DNA from: Pigmentiphaga sp. NML080357
GTDB lineage: Bacteria > Pseudomonadota > Gammaproteobacteria > Burkholderiales > Burkholderiaceae_B
NCBI RefSeq assembly: GCF_002188465.1
Contig: NZ_NINW01000049.1
Coordinates: 602,733-666,732 of the forward strand
DNA: 64,000 nt
Direction of reading: 5' to 3'
The position numbers and the translations under genes were made by a program. The notes under the pieces are model-generated. The model worked only from the letters and a program-made list of their open reading frames with translations. It ran no database searches and was not told the DNA's origin. This document shows positions 36,695-45,402 of this stretch, piece after piece. Numbering within the stretch: the first letter of the stretch is position 1; each line of letters begins with the position of its first letter.

Positions 36695-36753
36695 GGTTCC
36701 TGCAAGCTTATCTGAAGAGGGGCGCGCCGCTTCGTCGCGCCGATCGGTACGGC

Positions 36754-36966
36754 AGAAATTATAAATTTCTTTTATCCATGAGCCAGCGTCCGGTGGTTCG
36801 ATTCGCTAGCGAAACACGCGGACACCGCGAGGAATCAAGCCTTCGTCATACTCCCTGGATCTTAAGGGATTTCCCTTTGAAATGTAAATTCACAAGGAAT
36901 TTATATTTACTGCAAAAAATTCGATGGATAGAATTCGCCGCATAAGCAATATCCAACGGCGAATTC
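36754..36966. promoter_or_regulatory. AT-rich divergent promoter region with four inverted repeats
   Basis: Four inverted repeats lie between divergent starts: AGAAATT-ATA-AATTTCT (36754-36770), AAGGGA-TT-TCCCTT (36864-36877), TAAATTC-ACAAG-GAATTTA (36885-36903), and GAATTCGCCG with CGGCGAATTC (36931-36940 and 36957-36966). The last ends one base before the epimerase ATG at 36968, where no clear Shine-Dalgarno is seen. These are candidate GntR operators or an mRNA hairpin. Confidence 0.5.
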
Positions 36967-36967
36967 C

Positions 36968-37945
36968 ATGGCCATCCTGATTACCGGCGCGGGACTGATC
37001 GGCTGCCATACCGCCCGTCTGCTGACGGAGCGGGGCGAACGGGTCGTGCTCTACGACGCCTGCCCCATTCCCGGCGCGATTGCCTCCATCGTGGACGACC
37101 CGCGGGCCTCGGTCGTAACCGGCGACGTGACCGACCTGGATCATCTGGCGCGCGTGGCCGAGCAGGAAGGCATCGACCGCGTCGTGCATACCGCCGCCCT
37201 GCTGTCCAATGCCATCCGTCGTTCGCCGCTGGACGGTATCCGCGTCAACGTGATGGGGACCGCCAACATCCTCGAGCTTGCCCGTCGCCTGGCGTTCAAG
37301 CGCGTCGTGCTGGCCAGTTCCACCACCGTCCACTATCCGGCGTTCGGCGATTTCGCCGGTCCGGCCTTTCCCGAGGACTACCCCATGCGCATGCTCGCTC
37401 ATCGGCCGGGGTCGATCTATGCGGGCACCAAGGTCGCCGCCGAATACTTCGGCCTGCTGTACCGCGATCTCTATGCGCTGGACGTGGTCGCGTTGCGCTA
37501 TGCCGCCGTGCTGGGCGGATGGTCCGGTCCGGGCACCTCGGTGCCCGGCAAGCTGCTGGCCACCTTGCTCGAAGCGGCCCGTGCCGGCCGCGAGGCGGTG
37601 ATCGACGATCCGTTGCTGGTCTGGGAGGGTGGCGATGAATTCGTCGATGCCCGCGATTGCGCCCGGGCCAACGTCGCCGCGCTCGATGCGCGCGAGCCGG
37701 CACAGGGCGTCTACACCATAGGCAGCGGCGCGCTGCATCGCTTCGATGACTTCGTCGATGCGGTCCGCGCGGCGTACCCCGGGCTGCGCGTGCGCCTGGC
37801 GGTCACGCCCAAGGGCGGATTCGCTGGCTTTCCGCACGTACGCCATACGCCTTCGGACATCTCCGCCGCGCGCCGCGAACTGGGTTGGGCACCCAGCCAT
37901 GCGCTGGCCGATTCCGTGCGGCACTTCTTCGAACACATGCCCTAG
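36968..37945 (+). CDS. NAD-dependent epimerase/dehydratase family protein
   Basis: A 325-residue extended SDR with GAGLIGCHTARLL at the N-terminus, DVTDLDH after it, the catalytic SST near residue 118 and Tyr-Ala-Gly-Thr-Lys (YAGTK). Members include nucleotide-sugar epimerases and uronate dehydrogenases; no finer assignment is safe. It opens the plus-strand run that leads to a TRAP transporter, so it may act on the imported acid (inference). It is divergent from the GntR gene. Confidence 0.85.
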   Translation: MAILITGAGLIGCHTARLLTERGERVVLYDACPIPGAIASIVDDPRASVVTGDVTDLDHLARVAEQEGIDRVVHTAALLSNAIRRSPLDGIRVNVMGTANILELARRLAFKRVVLASSTTVHYPAFGDFAGPAFPEDYPMRMLAHRPGSIYAGTKVAAEYFGLLYRDLYALDVVALRYAAVLGGWSGPGTSVPGKLLATLLEAARAGREAVIDDPLLVWEGGDEFVDARDCARANVAALDAREPAQGVYTIGSGALHRFDDFVDAVRAAYPGLRVRLAVTPKGGFAGFPHVRHTPSDISAARRELGWAPSHALADSVRHFFEHMP

Positions 37946-37990
37946 TACGGCTGCCGTCGGCCGCGCCGACCTCGCATTCAGGCGTCCCGC

Positions 37991-38019
37991 GCCCCGTCGA
38001 AGGGGCGAGGCCCCCTTTT
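37991..38019 (+). terminator. Two mutually exclusive hairpins before dctP
   Basis: GCCCC-GTCGAA-GGGGC (37991-38006) and GGGGC-GAG-GCCCC (38002-38014, followed by CTTTT) share the same GGGGC strand, so only one can form. The second resembles an intrinsic terminator, and the first would act as an anti-terminator. It lies 20 bp before the dctP start. This may be an attenuator or just the epimerase terminator. Confidence 0.4.
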
Positions 38020-38038
38020 ACCCAACTCCAGAGGAATC

Positions 38039-39043
38039 ATGACCATGGACAAGAGGACCTTCACCAAGATCGCCGGCGCGCTGGGCCTTGCGGCGGCGCT
38101 GGCGCCGGCGCTCGCGCTGGCCGCCGATCCCATCAAGCTGCGCGTGTCGTCGGCGGCGGCCGACACCGACTGGCTCTCGGGCGGCCTGCGCGTGTTCAAG
38201 GAACAGCTCGAGAAACTGGCCCCGGGCAAGTTCGCGGTCGAGGTCTACACCGGCAGCTCGCTGTTTCGCCAGGGAACGGAGGTACCCGCCCTGCAGCGCG
38301 GCAACCTCGAGATGAGCACGATGACCACGTTCGAGGTCGAACAGCAGATTCCCGAGTTCTCGGTGTTCTCGTCGGGCTACCTCTTCCGTGACTACGCGCA
38401 TGCCCGCAAGGTGTTCGACAGCGACATCGGCAAGGCCTACTTCGCCGAGGTGGCCAGGAAGATGGAGCTGCAGATCATCGAGCCCATGTACCTGGGCACG
38501 CGCCAGGTCAACCTGCGCGACGGCCGCGCCGTGAAGACGCCGGCCGACCTGTCCGGCATCAAGCTGCGCGTGCCGGGCGGCCCCGGCTGGGTCGCGCTCG
38601 GCAAGGGCCTGGGCGTCACGCCCACTCCCATGGCGGTGTCCGAGGTCTACCTGGCCTTGAAGACCGGCGCCATCGATGGCCAGGAAAATCCGCTGCCCAT
38701 CACCAAGGCGAACAACTTCCAGGAAGTCACCAAGACCATCGTGCTGACCAGCCACCTGGTGCAGCCGGTGTTCCTGACCATGGCCAAGAAGAAGTGGGAC
38801 CAGATCGACGCCGCCGGCCAGCAGGCCGTACGCCAGGCCGCCCGCCAGGCCGCCGACTACAACGATCAGGGCCGCATCAAGGAAGAAGCCGAGATCGTGG
38901 ATTTCTTCAAGAGCAAGGGCCTGACGATACAGACGCCGGACCTGGCTGCTTTCCGCGCGAGCGTCGACAAGGAGTACGCGCAGGCGGGCATTGCCGCCAA
39001 GTGGCCCAAGGGACTGAAGGAAAAAATCGAAGCGGTGAGGTAG
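38039..39043 (+). CDS. dctP: TRAP transporter solute receptor (DctP family)
   Basis: A 334-residue periplasmic receptor for a TRAP carrier, with a signal peptide MTMDKRTFTKIAGALGLAAA ending near residue 29 (ALALAA). It carries the DctP landmark GTRQVNLRDGRAVKTPADLSGIKLRVP (split here as GTRQVNLRDG and LSGIKLRVP) and the arginine-binding region typical of carboxylate receptors. It binds an organic acid and delivers it to DctQM, which follow directly. The exact ligand is unknown; the neighbouring epimerase hints at a sugar acid. Confidence 0.93.
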   Translation: MTMDKRTFTKIAGALGLAAALAPALALAADPIKLRVSSAAADTDWLSGGLRVFKEQLEKLAPGKFAVEVYTGSSLFRQGTEVPALQRGNLEMSTMTTFEVEQQIPEFSVFSSGYLFRDYAHARKVFDSDIGKAYFAEVARKMELQIIEPMYLGTRQVNLRDGRAVKTPADLSGIKLRVPGGPGWVALGKGLGVTPTPMAVSEVYLALKTGAIDGQENPLPITKANNFQEVTKTIVLTSHLVQPVFLTMAKKKWDQIDAAGQQAVRQAARQAADYNDQGRIKEEAEIVDFFKSKGLTIQTPDLAAFRASVDKEYAQAGIAAKWPKGLKEKIEAVR

Positions 39044-39049
39044 GCAGCC

Positions 39050-39571
39050 ATGTACCGGAAAGGGTTCGTTCGCCTGCAGCGAGGCATGGAAGCGCTGTGT
39101 ACGCTGGCCTTCGTGGCGATCTTCGGGATTTCGCTCCTGGGCATCGTGATGCGCTACGTGTTCTCCATGCCGCTGGTCTGGACGGACGAGCTGGCGATGG
39201 TGCTGCTGCTGTGGGTCGTGCTGTTGACCGACGGCCTGCTGCTGTCCGATCGCGAGCAGGTGCGGTTCGACGTGGTCTACGACTTGTGCGGACCGCGCGG
39301 CCGGCGAGGCATAGGGTTGCTGGCGTCACTGGCCATCGGCGTGACCTTCCTCGCCTCCCTGCCCACCATCTACGACTACGTCGCCTTCCTGTGGCGCGAG
39401 CGTACCTCGGTGCTCGATTGGCGCCTCGATGCGGTGTTCAGCTGCTTCGTCGTCTATTGGGTGGCCGTCATCGTGCGTGCCGTCATCCAGTTCTGGCAGC
39501 TGTTGCGGCCGGACTGGCGCGAGCGCGTTGCTGACGACGCGCCTGAAGAAAACTCCAACATCCTCGGCTGA
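39050..39571 (+). CDS. dctQ: TRAP transporter small permease (DctQ family)
   Basis: A 173-residue inner-membrane protein with four predicted helices, the DctQ layout. YVFSMPLVWTDELAMVLLLWVVLLT contains the conserved W-x-D/E-E motif. It couples DctP to DctM. It starts 6 bp after dctP and ends 7 bp before dctM, so the three are translated from one mRNA. The C-terminus is cytoplasmic and acidic. Confidence 0.92.
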   Translation: MYRKGFVRLQRGMEALCTLAFVAIFGISLLGIVMRYVFSMPLVWTDELAMVLLLWVVLLTDGLLLSDREQVRFDVVYDLCGPRGRRGIGLLASLAIGVTFLASLPTIYDYVAFLWRERTSVLDWRLDAVFSCFVVYWVAVIVRAVIQFWQLLRPDWRERVADDAPEENSNILG

Positions 39572-39578
39572 TCGTTCC

Positions 39579-40874
39579 ATGAGCACCGCATTCCTGGCGC
39601 TGTGCGCCGTCGTCGTCCTGGGCGCCGTGCTGCGCTTCCCGGTCGTGCTAATCATGTTCTGTTCCGGCGTGCTCTACCTGTGGGTGAGCGGGCAGGACCT
39701 CGGCATCATCGTCGACCAGACCCTGAATTCGTCGTTCGAGATGACCGTATTGATCGCTGTGCCCATGTTCATCCTGGCCGGCAACGTGATGAACGCCGCC
39801 ACCATCAGCGAGCGGCTTTGGGGCGCGGCCGACGCCCTGGTGGGCCGCTTTCGCGGCGGCATGGGCCACGTCACCATCCTGATGAACCTGGTCATGTCCA
39901 GCCTGTCGGGCAGCGCGGTGAGCGAGGCCGCCGGCGCCGGGATGGTCGCCACGCGCATGATGCGCAAGGTCGGGAATTATCCCGGCGGCCTGTCGGTGGC
40001 GATCACCGCGGCCGCGTCCTGCCTCGCCCCCATGGTGCCGCCGTCGATCCCGATGGTGATCTATGCGCTGATCAGCGGCGCCTCGATCGGCGCGCTGTTC
40101 ATGGCGGGCATCGTGCCGGCGCTGATCATGACCGTCGCGCTGATGGCCATGATCGTGTGGATGGCGCGCCGCCACGACCTGCCGCGCGGCCGCGCGGTGC
40201 CGCTGTCCGAACTGCCCGGCGTGCTGGCGCGCACCGCGGTGCCCATGACGCTGCCGGTCATCCTGCTGGGGGGCATCTGGACCGGCATTTTCACGCCCAC
40301 CGAGTCCGCCACGGTCGCGGCCTTCTGGGCCATGGTGCTGGGCGTGCTGGTCTACCGCAACGTCGGCCTGCGCGGCCTGGCCGCCGTATTCGTGCAATCC
40401 ATGCGCCAGTCGGCGGCGGTGATGCTGCTGATCTTCAGCTCCTTCATCGTCAACTACGCCTTCACCTCGGAAGGGCTGAGCCAGTCGCTGGCGGGCTACG
40501 TCATGGGCCTGGACCTGTCGCCCGTGATGTTCCTGCTGCTGGTCAACCTCATGTTCCTGGTGCTGGGCACGGTGCTCGACGGCGCCGTCATGCTGCTGGT
40601 GCTGGTGCCGGTGCTGCTGCCCGCGGTCCATGCCTTGGGAATCGACCTGGTGCATTTCGGCGTGGTCGCGACGCTGAACTTCATGATCGCGATCATCTCG
40701 CCGCCCTACGGATTGATCCTGTTCGTGCTGTCGGCGCTATCGGGCGTTCCCATCGGACAGATCAACCGCGCGATATGGCCGTTCTGCTTCCTGTTGGTCG
40801 GCGTCCTGCTGCTGCTGGTGCTGTTCCCGGGACTGTCGCTGTGGCTGCCCAGGATGTTCGGCTACGGAGCCTGA
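39579..40874 (+). CDS. dctM: TRAP transporter large permease (DctM family)
   Basis: The 431-residue channel subunit with about twelve transmembrane segments. Family motifs include IPMFILAGN-like VPMFILAGNVM near the N-terminus, SGSAVSEAAGAGMV, and PPSIPMVIYALISG. The real start is ATG 39579 (MSTAFLALCAVVV), although the frame is open from 39429. Together with DctP and DctQ it forms a sodium-dependent secondary importer. Confidence 0.94.
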   Translation: MSTAFLALCAVVVLGAVLRFPVVLIMFCSGVLYLWVSGQDLGIIVDQTLNSSFEMTVLIAVPMFILAGNVMNAATISERLWGAADALVGRFRGGMGHVTILMNLVMSSLSGSAVSEAAGAGMVATRMMRKVGNYPGGLSVAITAAASCLAPMVPPSIPMVIYALISGASIGALFMAGIVPALIMTVALMAMIVWMARRHDLPRGRAVPLSELPGVLARTAVPMTLPVILLGGIWTGIFTPTESATVAAFWAMVLGVLVYRNVGLRGLAAVFVQSMRQSAAVMLLIFSSFIVNYAFTSEGLSQSLAGYVMGLDLSPVMFLLLVNLMFLVLGTVLDGAVMLLVLVPVLLPAVHALGIDLVHFGVVATLNFMIAIISPPYGLILFVLSALSGVPIGQINRAIWPFCFLLVGVLLLLVLFPGLSLWLPRMFGYGA

Positions 40875-40999
40875 CCGCGCCATGTGATCCACGGCGGGAC
40901 GCGGGCTTCCGCGGCTCGCCACCCACGGTTTGCCGGCCGCCACCCACGCCTGGCCGGCAACGCCTCTCTTCCAGCCCTGTGCTCATAGAAGGAAATGTC

Positions 41000-42058
41000 A
41001 TGAAGCTTCGCACCCGACTTCTGCCTGCTCTCCTGGCGACCTGCGCCAGCGCGCCCCTGTTCGCCCAGACCTCCAACGTCACCTTGTTCGGGATCGTAGA
41101 CATGGGCTTCTTGCACGACAGCGGCAATGCCGCCGGCACCAACAACAAGCTCAACTCCGGCATCATGTCCGGCTCGCGCTTCGGCCTGATGGGCAGCGAA
41201 GACCTGGGCGGGGGCAACAAGGCCATCTTCATGCTGGAAGGCGGCGTCAACGTCGACAACGGCAGCTCGGCCCAGGGCGGCACGCTGTTCGGCCGCCAGG
41301 CCTGGGTCGGGCTCGAAGGCAGCCTGGGCCGCCTCACGCTGGGCCGCCAGTACACGACCGTGGCCATGGCGCAGGTCGAGTTCGATCCCTTCTCGACCGG
41401 CATGACCGGCACCTCGGCCAGCCTGATCTCGGCCGGCGGCCAGGGCGGCAGCAATCGCGCCAACAATGTCGCCAAGTACTACCTGGGCCACGCCTCGGGT
41501 TTCAATGGCGAGCTGTCATATGCCCCGGGCGAAGTCGCCGGTTCCAGCAGCACGAACTCGCAACTGGGCGCCTCGGTGGGCTACACCAAGGGCCCGTTCG
41601 GCATGAAGATCGCCTACGCGAAGGCCAACGACGCCGTCGCCCCGGGCGAAGACGCCAAGATGACCTTCATCGGCGCCAAGTATGACTTCGGCGTGGCCAC
41701 CGCCTTCGTCAACTACGTCATCAACCGCGGAGCCATCGTGCCCGGCACGGTCAACTACAAATCCGAGGACCTGTTGCTGGGCGCGCGCATTCCCGCCGGC
41801 GCCCGCGGCCGCGTCATCGTCTCGTTCATCAACAAGAACGACCGCACCGCCGACAACCATGACGCGCGCCTGTACGCCATCGGCTACGTATACGACCTGT
41901 CCAAGCGCACCAGCCTGTACACGTCCTACACCTACATCGACAACAAGGCGCCCAATACGTCGCCCACCGGCTTCTACAAGGTATGGAACGCCAACGATGT
42001 GGGCAATGCGCTGGCCGGCAACCGGGCTTTCGCGATCGGGATCAACCACCGGTTTTGA
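41000..42058 (+). CDS. Gram-negative outer-membrane porin
   Basis: A 352-residue beta-barrel of the Bordetella/Neisseria porin family. A signal peptide (cleaved after PLFA near residue 23) precedes SNVTLFGIVDMGFLHD, and the protein ends in the classical terminal Phe (GINHRF). LMGSEDLGGGNKAIFMLE and GRLTLGRQY are typical strands of this family. AAGGAAA precedes the ATG. Lying 125 bp after dctM, it may pass the TRAP substrate across the outer membrane (inference). Confidence 0.93.
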   Translation: MKLRTRLLPALLATCASAPLFAQTSNVTLFGIVDMGFLHDSGNAAGTNNKLNSGIMSGSRFGLMGSEDLGGGNKAIFMLEGGVNVDNGSSAQGGTLFGRQAWVGLEGSLGRLTLGRQYTTVAMAQVEFDPFSTGMTGTSASLISAGGQGGSNRANNVAKYYLGHASGFNGELSYAPGEVAGSSSTNSQLGASVGYTKGPFGMKIAYAKANDAVAPGEDAKMTFIGAKYDFGVATAFVNYVINRGAIVPGTVNYKSEDLLLGARIPAGARGRVIVSFINKNDRTADNHDARLYAIGYVYDLSKRTSLYTSYTYIDNKAPNTSPTGFYKVWNANDVGNALAGNRAFAIGINHRF

Positions 42059-42365
42059 GTCGGTTCCTTCCGCCTGGTGATTCGGCCTCGCCGAGCAGCA
42101 GCGCCGTCGCGATATTGGGCGCGGGAGCCGGGGCATCCGCCCTGGCTCCCAGTCGGTACGGTAGCGCTCGACGATCCGCCCCTGGCCACCACGGTCGAGC
42201 AACAGAAGGCCCGCCTGCCTATGTGATTGGCAGGGACACCGTCCATTGGTATCGTAGGCCAGGGAGAGCGCCGCGCCACCCGCCGTTCCCCCGCACCGCC
42301 TCGAAGACCATCGCCGCCCACCCGGCGGCTTCACGCCACGCATCCGCCACACCAGGGAGATCAGC
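42059..42365. other. Non-coding gap between porin and universal stress protein
   Basis: No protein-like frame was found. The only visible structure is a strong hairpin, GGGAGCC-G-GGGC-ATCC-GCCC-T-GGCTCCC (42123-42150, a 12-bp stem with one G-T wobble), not followed by a T-run. It may mark the 3' end of the porin mRNA. A GGGAGAT ribosome-binding site precedes the next gene. Confidence 0.5.
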
Positions 42366-43223
42366 ATGGAAAGTGTAACCACCGAGACCTTGCGCTGCAT
42401 TCTGCTCGCCACCGACCTGAGCGCCCGCTGCGACCGGGCCCAGGACCGCGCCGTACGGCTGGCCAGGGAGCATGGCGCGAAACTGGTGGCGGTATGCGTC
42501 ATCGAGAACTCGCTGGGCGACGTGCTGACCGCCCGGCGCAGCCAGGTGGTCGACCGCAAGGCCGCCGAGCGCCGCTTCCGCGCCAGCCTGGGCGACATCG
42601 ACATCCCGGTGGAGCTGGTGCTGGAACCGGGGCACGCGGTCGAAGTGATCCGGAAGACCGCCGCCGCGCACCTGTGCGACCTGATCGTCACGGGGGTGGC
42701 GCGCGACGAGACGCTGGGGCGCCTCCTGCTTGGCACGACAGTGGAAAAACTCGCCCGCGAAGTCAGCTTGCCCATACTCGTCGTGCGCGAGCGGCCCCAT
42801 CATTCCTATCGAGACCTCCTGGCCGCGGTGGATTTCTCCGAAGGGTCGCGGCAGGCCTTGACGACGGCGCTGGCGCTGTTTCCCGAAGCCCGTCCGTTGC
42901 TCTATCACGCCTTCACCACGTCCAAGACCCGGCCCGAGGCGGCCGCTGTCGAGCAGGCGCGGCAGGCGGCCGAGAACGAAGTCGCCGCGTTCATGAAGCA
43001 GAACGCCATGCTGCTGAACCGGCCCGATATCGAGTGGAAGATCGAGCACGGCCTGCCGGAAGACGTGCTGCCCGATTACGTCGCCCGCCATCCCACCGAA
43101 CTGCTGGTGGTGGGCACGCATGGCCGCACCGGCATCCTGCGGACCGCCATCGGCAGCGTGGCCGAGCAATTGATCCAGCACACGCCCTGCGACGTGCTGA
43201 TCGTGCGGCAGCAGGAACCCTGA
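42366..43223 (+). CDS. Tandem universal stress protein (UspA family)
   Basis: A 285-residue cytosolic protein with two Usp domains. The second keeps the ATP-binding pattern VGTHGRTGILRTAIGSVAE (G-x2-G-x9-G-S). In the first, the matching region is GVARDETLGRLLLGTT, which lacks the second glycine, so that half may not bind nucleotide. Roles vary in stress survival. It follows the porin but is probably a separate unit. Confidence 0.9.
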   Translation: MESVTTETLRCILLATDLSARCDRAQDRAVRLAREHGAKLVAVCVIENSLGDVLTARRSQVVDRKAAERRFRASLGDIDIPVELVLEPGHAVEVIRKTAAAHLCDLIVTGVARDETLGRLLLGTTVEKLAREVSLPILVVRERPHHSYRDLLAAVDFSEGSRQALTTALALFPEARPLLYHAFTTSKTRPEAAAVEQARQAAENEVAAFMKQNAMLLNRPDIEWKIEHGLPEDVLPDYVARHPTELLVVGTHGRTGILRTAIGSVAEQLIQHTPCDVLIVRQQEP

Positions 43224-43233
43224 GGCGCCGCGC

Positions 43234-44166
43234 CTATCCCGCGCGCCGGCCGTATTCGCTGGGCGGCACGCCCGCCCAGCGGCGGAAGGCGCGGGCGAAG
43301 ATCTTCTCCGAGCCGTAACCCACCAATTCGGCGACGTCGGCCAGGCGCACCGGGCCGAGCTTGAGCCGTTCCGCGGCCCGCTCCATGCGCCGCGCCGTGA
43401 GGTACGAGATGGGCGATACGCCGACCAGTTCGCGAAAGCGCGCGCTGAAGCGGGACCGCGACATGCAGACTTCGTCGGCGAGCACCGGCACGGTCCACGG
43501 CCTTTCTGGCCAGCGGTGCATCAGCATGATGGCGTGGGCGATCTTGGGATCCGACAAACCGCGCAGCCAGTTGGGCTCGGTGTCGCGGTGCCGCAGCAGG
43601 TAGGCCCGCAGCACGTGCACCATTAGTAGGTCGCCCATGCGCGCGGCCGAGAGCTTCCAGCCCGGCTGCCGGTTCAGGCTTTCCTCGATGAACAATTCCA
43701 TGGTCGGCGCCAGGCAGGACGCCAGAAGCACGTCGTCCTCGCGCAGGTGGATGAGGCCGGGCAGGAAGCGCAGGACCGAATTCTGCCCCACCGGTCCGTA
43801 GTCGACGATGGTGGTGAACAGTTCCGTGGGCACGCCGGCATCGCCAAGGGTGAAGACCAGGGGCTTCTCGCCCCGCTCGCGCATGCCGTGCGCGGCCAGC
43901 ACTTCCGCGAACGGCGTCGGCGGAATGCCGGGAGAGGACGAGATGGTGTGCCTGCCGCCGCGGGGAAGCAGCACGAGGTCGCCGGGCTCGACCTGCACCG
44001 GCGCCATGCCTTCCAGGTGTATCCAATAGGGTGCGCCCCTGGCGATGCGGAACATGGCGCCGCGCAGGCCGGTGGACTCCAGCGACCAGGGCGCATGCAG
44101 CGTGAAGCGGCCCGTCGTGGCGCTATCGGCCCGGCATCCCGACAGGACTTCGCTCAACACATCCAC
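43234..44166 (-). CDS. AraC-family transcriptional regulator
   Basis: A 310-residue regulator with an N-terminal cupin-like sensor domain (about 1-180, including VEPGDLVLLPRGG) and two C-terminal helix-turn-helix motifs (CMSRSRFSARFRELVGVSPI and VGYGSEKIFARAFRRWAGV). A GTG at 44166 (giving MDVLSEVLSG) follows GGGAGGAAA and is preferred over the GTG at 44196. It is divergent from the Bug-sulfatase genes and convergent with the Usp gene. The target is probably the divergent Bug receptor operon. Confidence 0.88.
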   Translation of the reverse strand: MDVLSEVLSGCRADSATTGRFTLHAPWSLESTGLRGAMFRIARGAPYWIHLEGMAPVQVEPGDLVLLPRGGRHTISSSPGIPPTPFAEVLAAHGMRERGEKPLVFTLGDAGVPTELFTTIVDYGPVGQNSVLRFLPGLIHLREDDVLLASCLAPTMELFIEESLNRQPGWKLSAARMGDLLMVHVLRAYLLRHRDTEPNWLRGLSDPKIAHAIMLMHRWPERPWTVPVLADEVCMSRSRFSARFRELVGVSPISYLTARRMERAAERLKLGPVRLADVAELVGYGSEKIFARAFRRWAGVPPSEYGRRAG

Positions 44167-44414
44167 GTCTTTCCTCCCATCGGCCGCGCCCGCCACCCGA
44201 TTTTATCGGCATCGGCCGCTGGCGAGACGAATTGCGGCCTAATAAGGCGTTATTGGGGTGGAGGCGAGCCGGTTTTCAGGGAAGAATCTGCGCTTTCCCG
44301 CGCTCGCGGGTCCCGTCCTGGGATCCGCCGCGGTGCCATACGGCGCGGTTTTCCGGCGGGGACGGATCGTCCCGGCCGGCGTTTTCCCCGCATCGCATTT
44401 TCATAGGTGCCTCC

Positions 44415-45398
44415 ATGACCGCTTTGCTTCGCACTCTCGCCCTGGCCCTGGGCTGTCTGCCGCTGGCTGCCCCCACCGCGCACGCGCAGGCGAACGATTT
44501 CCCGGCCAAGCCCATCACCATCATCGTCGGCTACCCGGCCGGCGGTGGCCCGGACATCGGCGCCCGCATGCTGGGGGAAAAGCTGGCTGCCCGCATGGGC
44601 CAGCCGATCATCGTCGAGAACCGTCCCGGCGTGAGCGGCATGATGGGCGCCTCCGCGGTGGCGCGCGCGCCGGCCGACGGCTATACGCTGCTGTTCGCGC
44701 CCAATACGTTCCTGATCGCGCCGCACGTGCTGCCCAAGAGCGCCAACGTCAAGCTCGACGTGCTGGAAGACTTCGTGCCCGTCGTCGCGCCGTCCAAGGG
44801 CGCCATGATGCTGGTGGCCCATCCCTCGCTGGGCGTCCACAACGCCAAGGAGCTGGTGGCGCTGCTCAAGAAGCAGCCGGGCCTTGCCTATGCCACGCCG
44901 GGCAGCGGCTCGCCCATGCACATCGCCGGCGAGCTGTTCAAGAAATCGGCCGGCGTAGACATGCTGCACGTCCCGTACAAGGGCGTGGCGCCGGCGATCG
45001 CCGACGTGCTGGGCGGCCACGTGAAGATCACCTATGCCAGCATCGGCGTCGTGGCGCAGCACATCGCCGCCGGACGCCTGGTGGCCCTGGGCATGGCCGA
45101 GAAAGAGCGCTCGCCGCTGATGCCCGAGCTGCCGACGCTGGCCGAGCAGGGCTATCCGAATACCGCCACCGGGGCCTGGTACGGGGTGTTCGCGCCCAAG
45201 GGCACGCCGCAGGCCGTCGTGGAAAAGCTGAACCGCGAGTTCAATGCCGTGCTGCGCCTGCCGGATACCGCCGCCAAGCTCAAGCAGCAGTGGGAAGTAC
45301 CGCTGGGCGGTTCGCCGGACGACCTGGCCCGGATGGCCAAGGCCGAATACGACAATTACGGCAAGATCGTCAAAGAGTTCAACATCTCCGCCGATTGA
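44415..45398 (+). CDS. Bug-family tripartite tricarboxylate receptor (fourth of four)
   Basis: A 327-residue Bug receptor with a Sec signal peptide ending TAHA near residue 24. Landmarks are IIVGYPAGGGPDIGARML, IIVENRPGVSGMMGASAVARA and VPYKGVAPAIADVLGG. Its stop lies 4 bp before the start of the sulfatase gene, so they are co-transcribed. If they share a pathway, the ligand could be a sulfate or phosphonate ester or its acid product (inference). Confidence 0.93.
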   Translation: MTALLRTLALALGCLPLAAPTAHAQANDFPAKPITIIVGYPAGGGPDIGARMLGEKLAARMGQPIIVENRPGVSGMMGASAVARAPADGYTLLFAPNTFLIAPHVLPKSANVKLDVLEDFVPVVAPSKGAMMLVAHPSLGVHNAKELVALLKKQPGLAYATPGSGSPMHIAGELFKKSAGVDMLHVPYKGVAPAIADVLGGHVKITYASIGVVAQHIAAGRLVALGMAEKERSPLMPELPTLAEQGYPNTATGAWYGVFAPKGTPQAVVEKLNREFNAVLRLPDTAAKLKQQWEVPLGGSPDDLARMAKAEYDNYGKIVKEFNISAD

Positions 45399-45402
45399 CC
45401 GC

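Noticed and set aside
39602..42058. 818-codon plus-strand frame apparently joining TRAP permease and porin
   Set aside because: Only the last 352 codons (from 41000) are porin; the first part is an out-of-frame reading of dctM.
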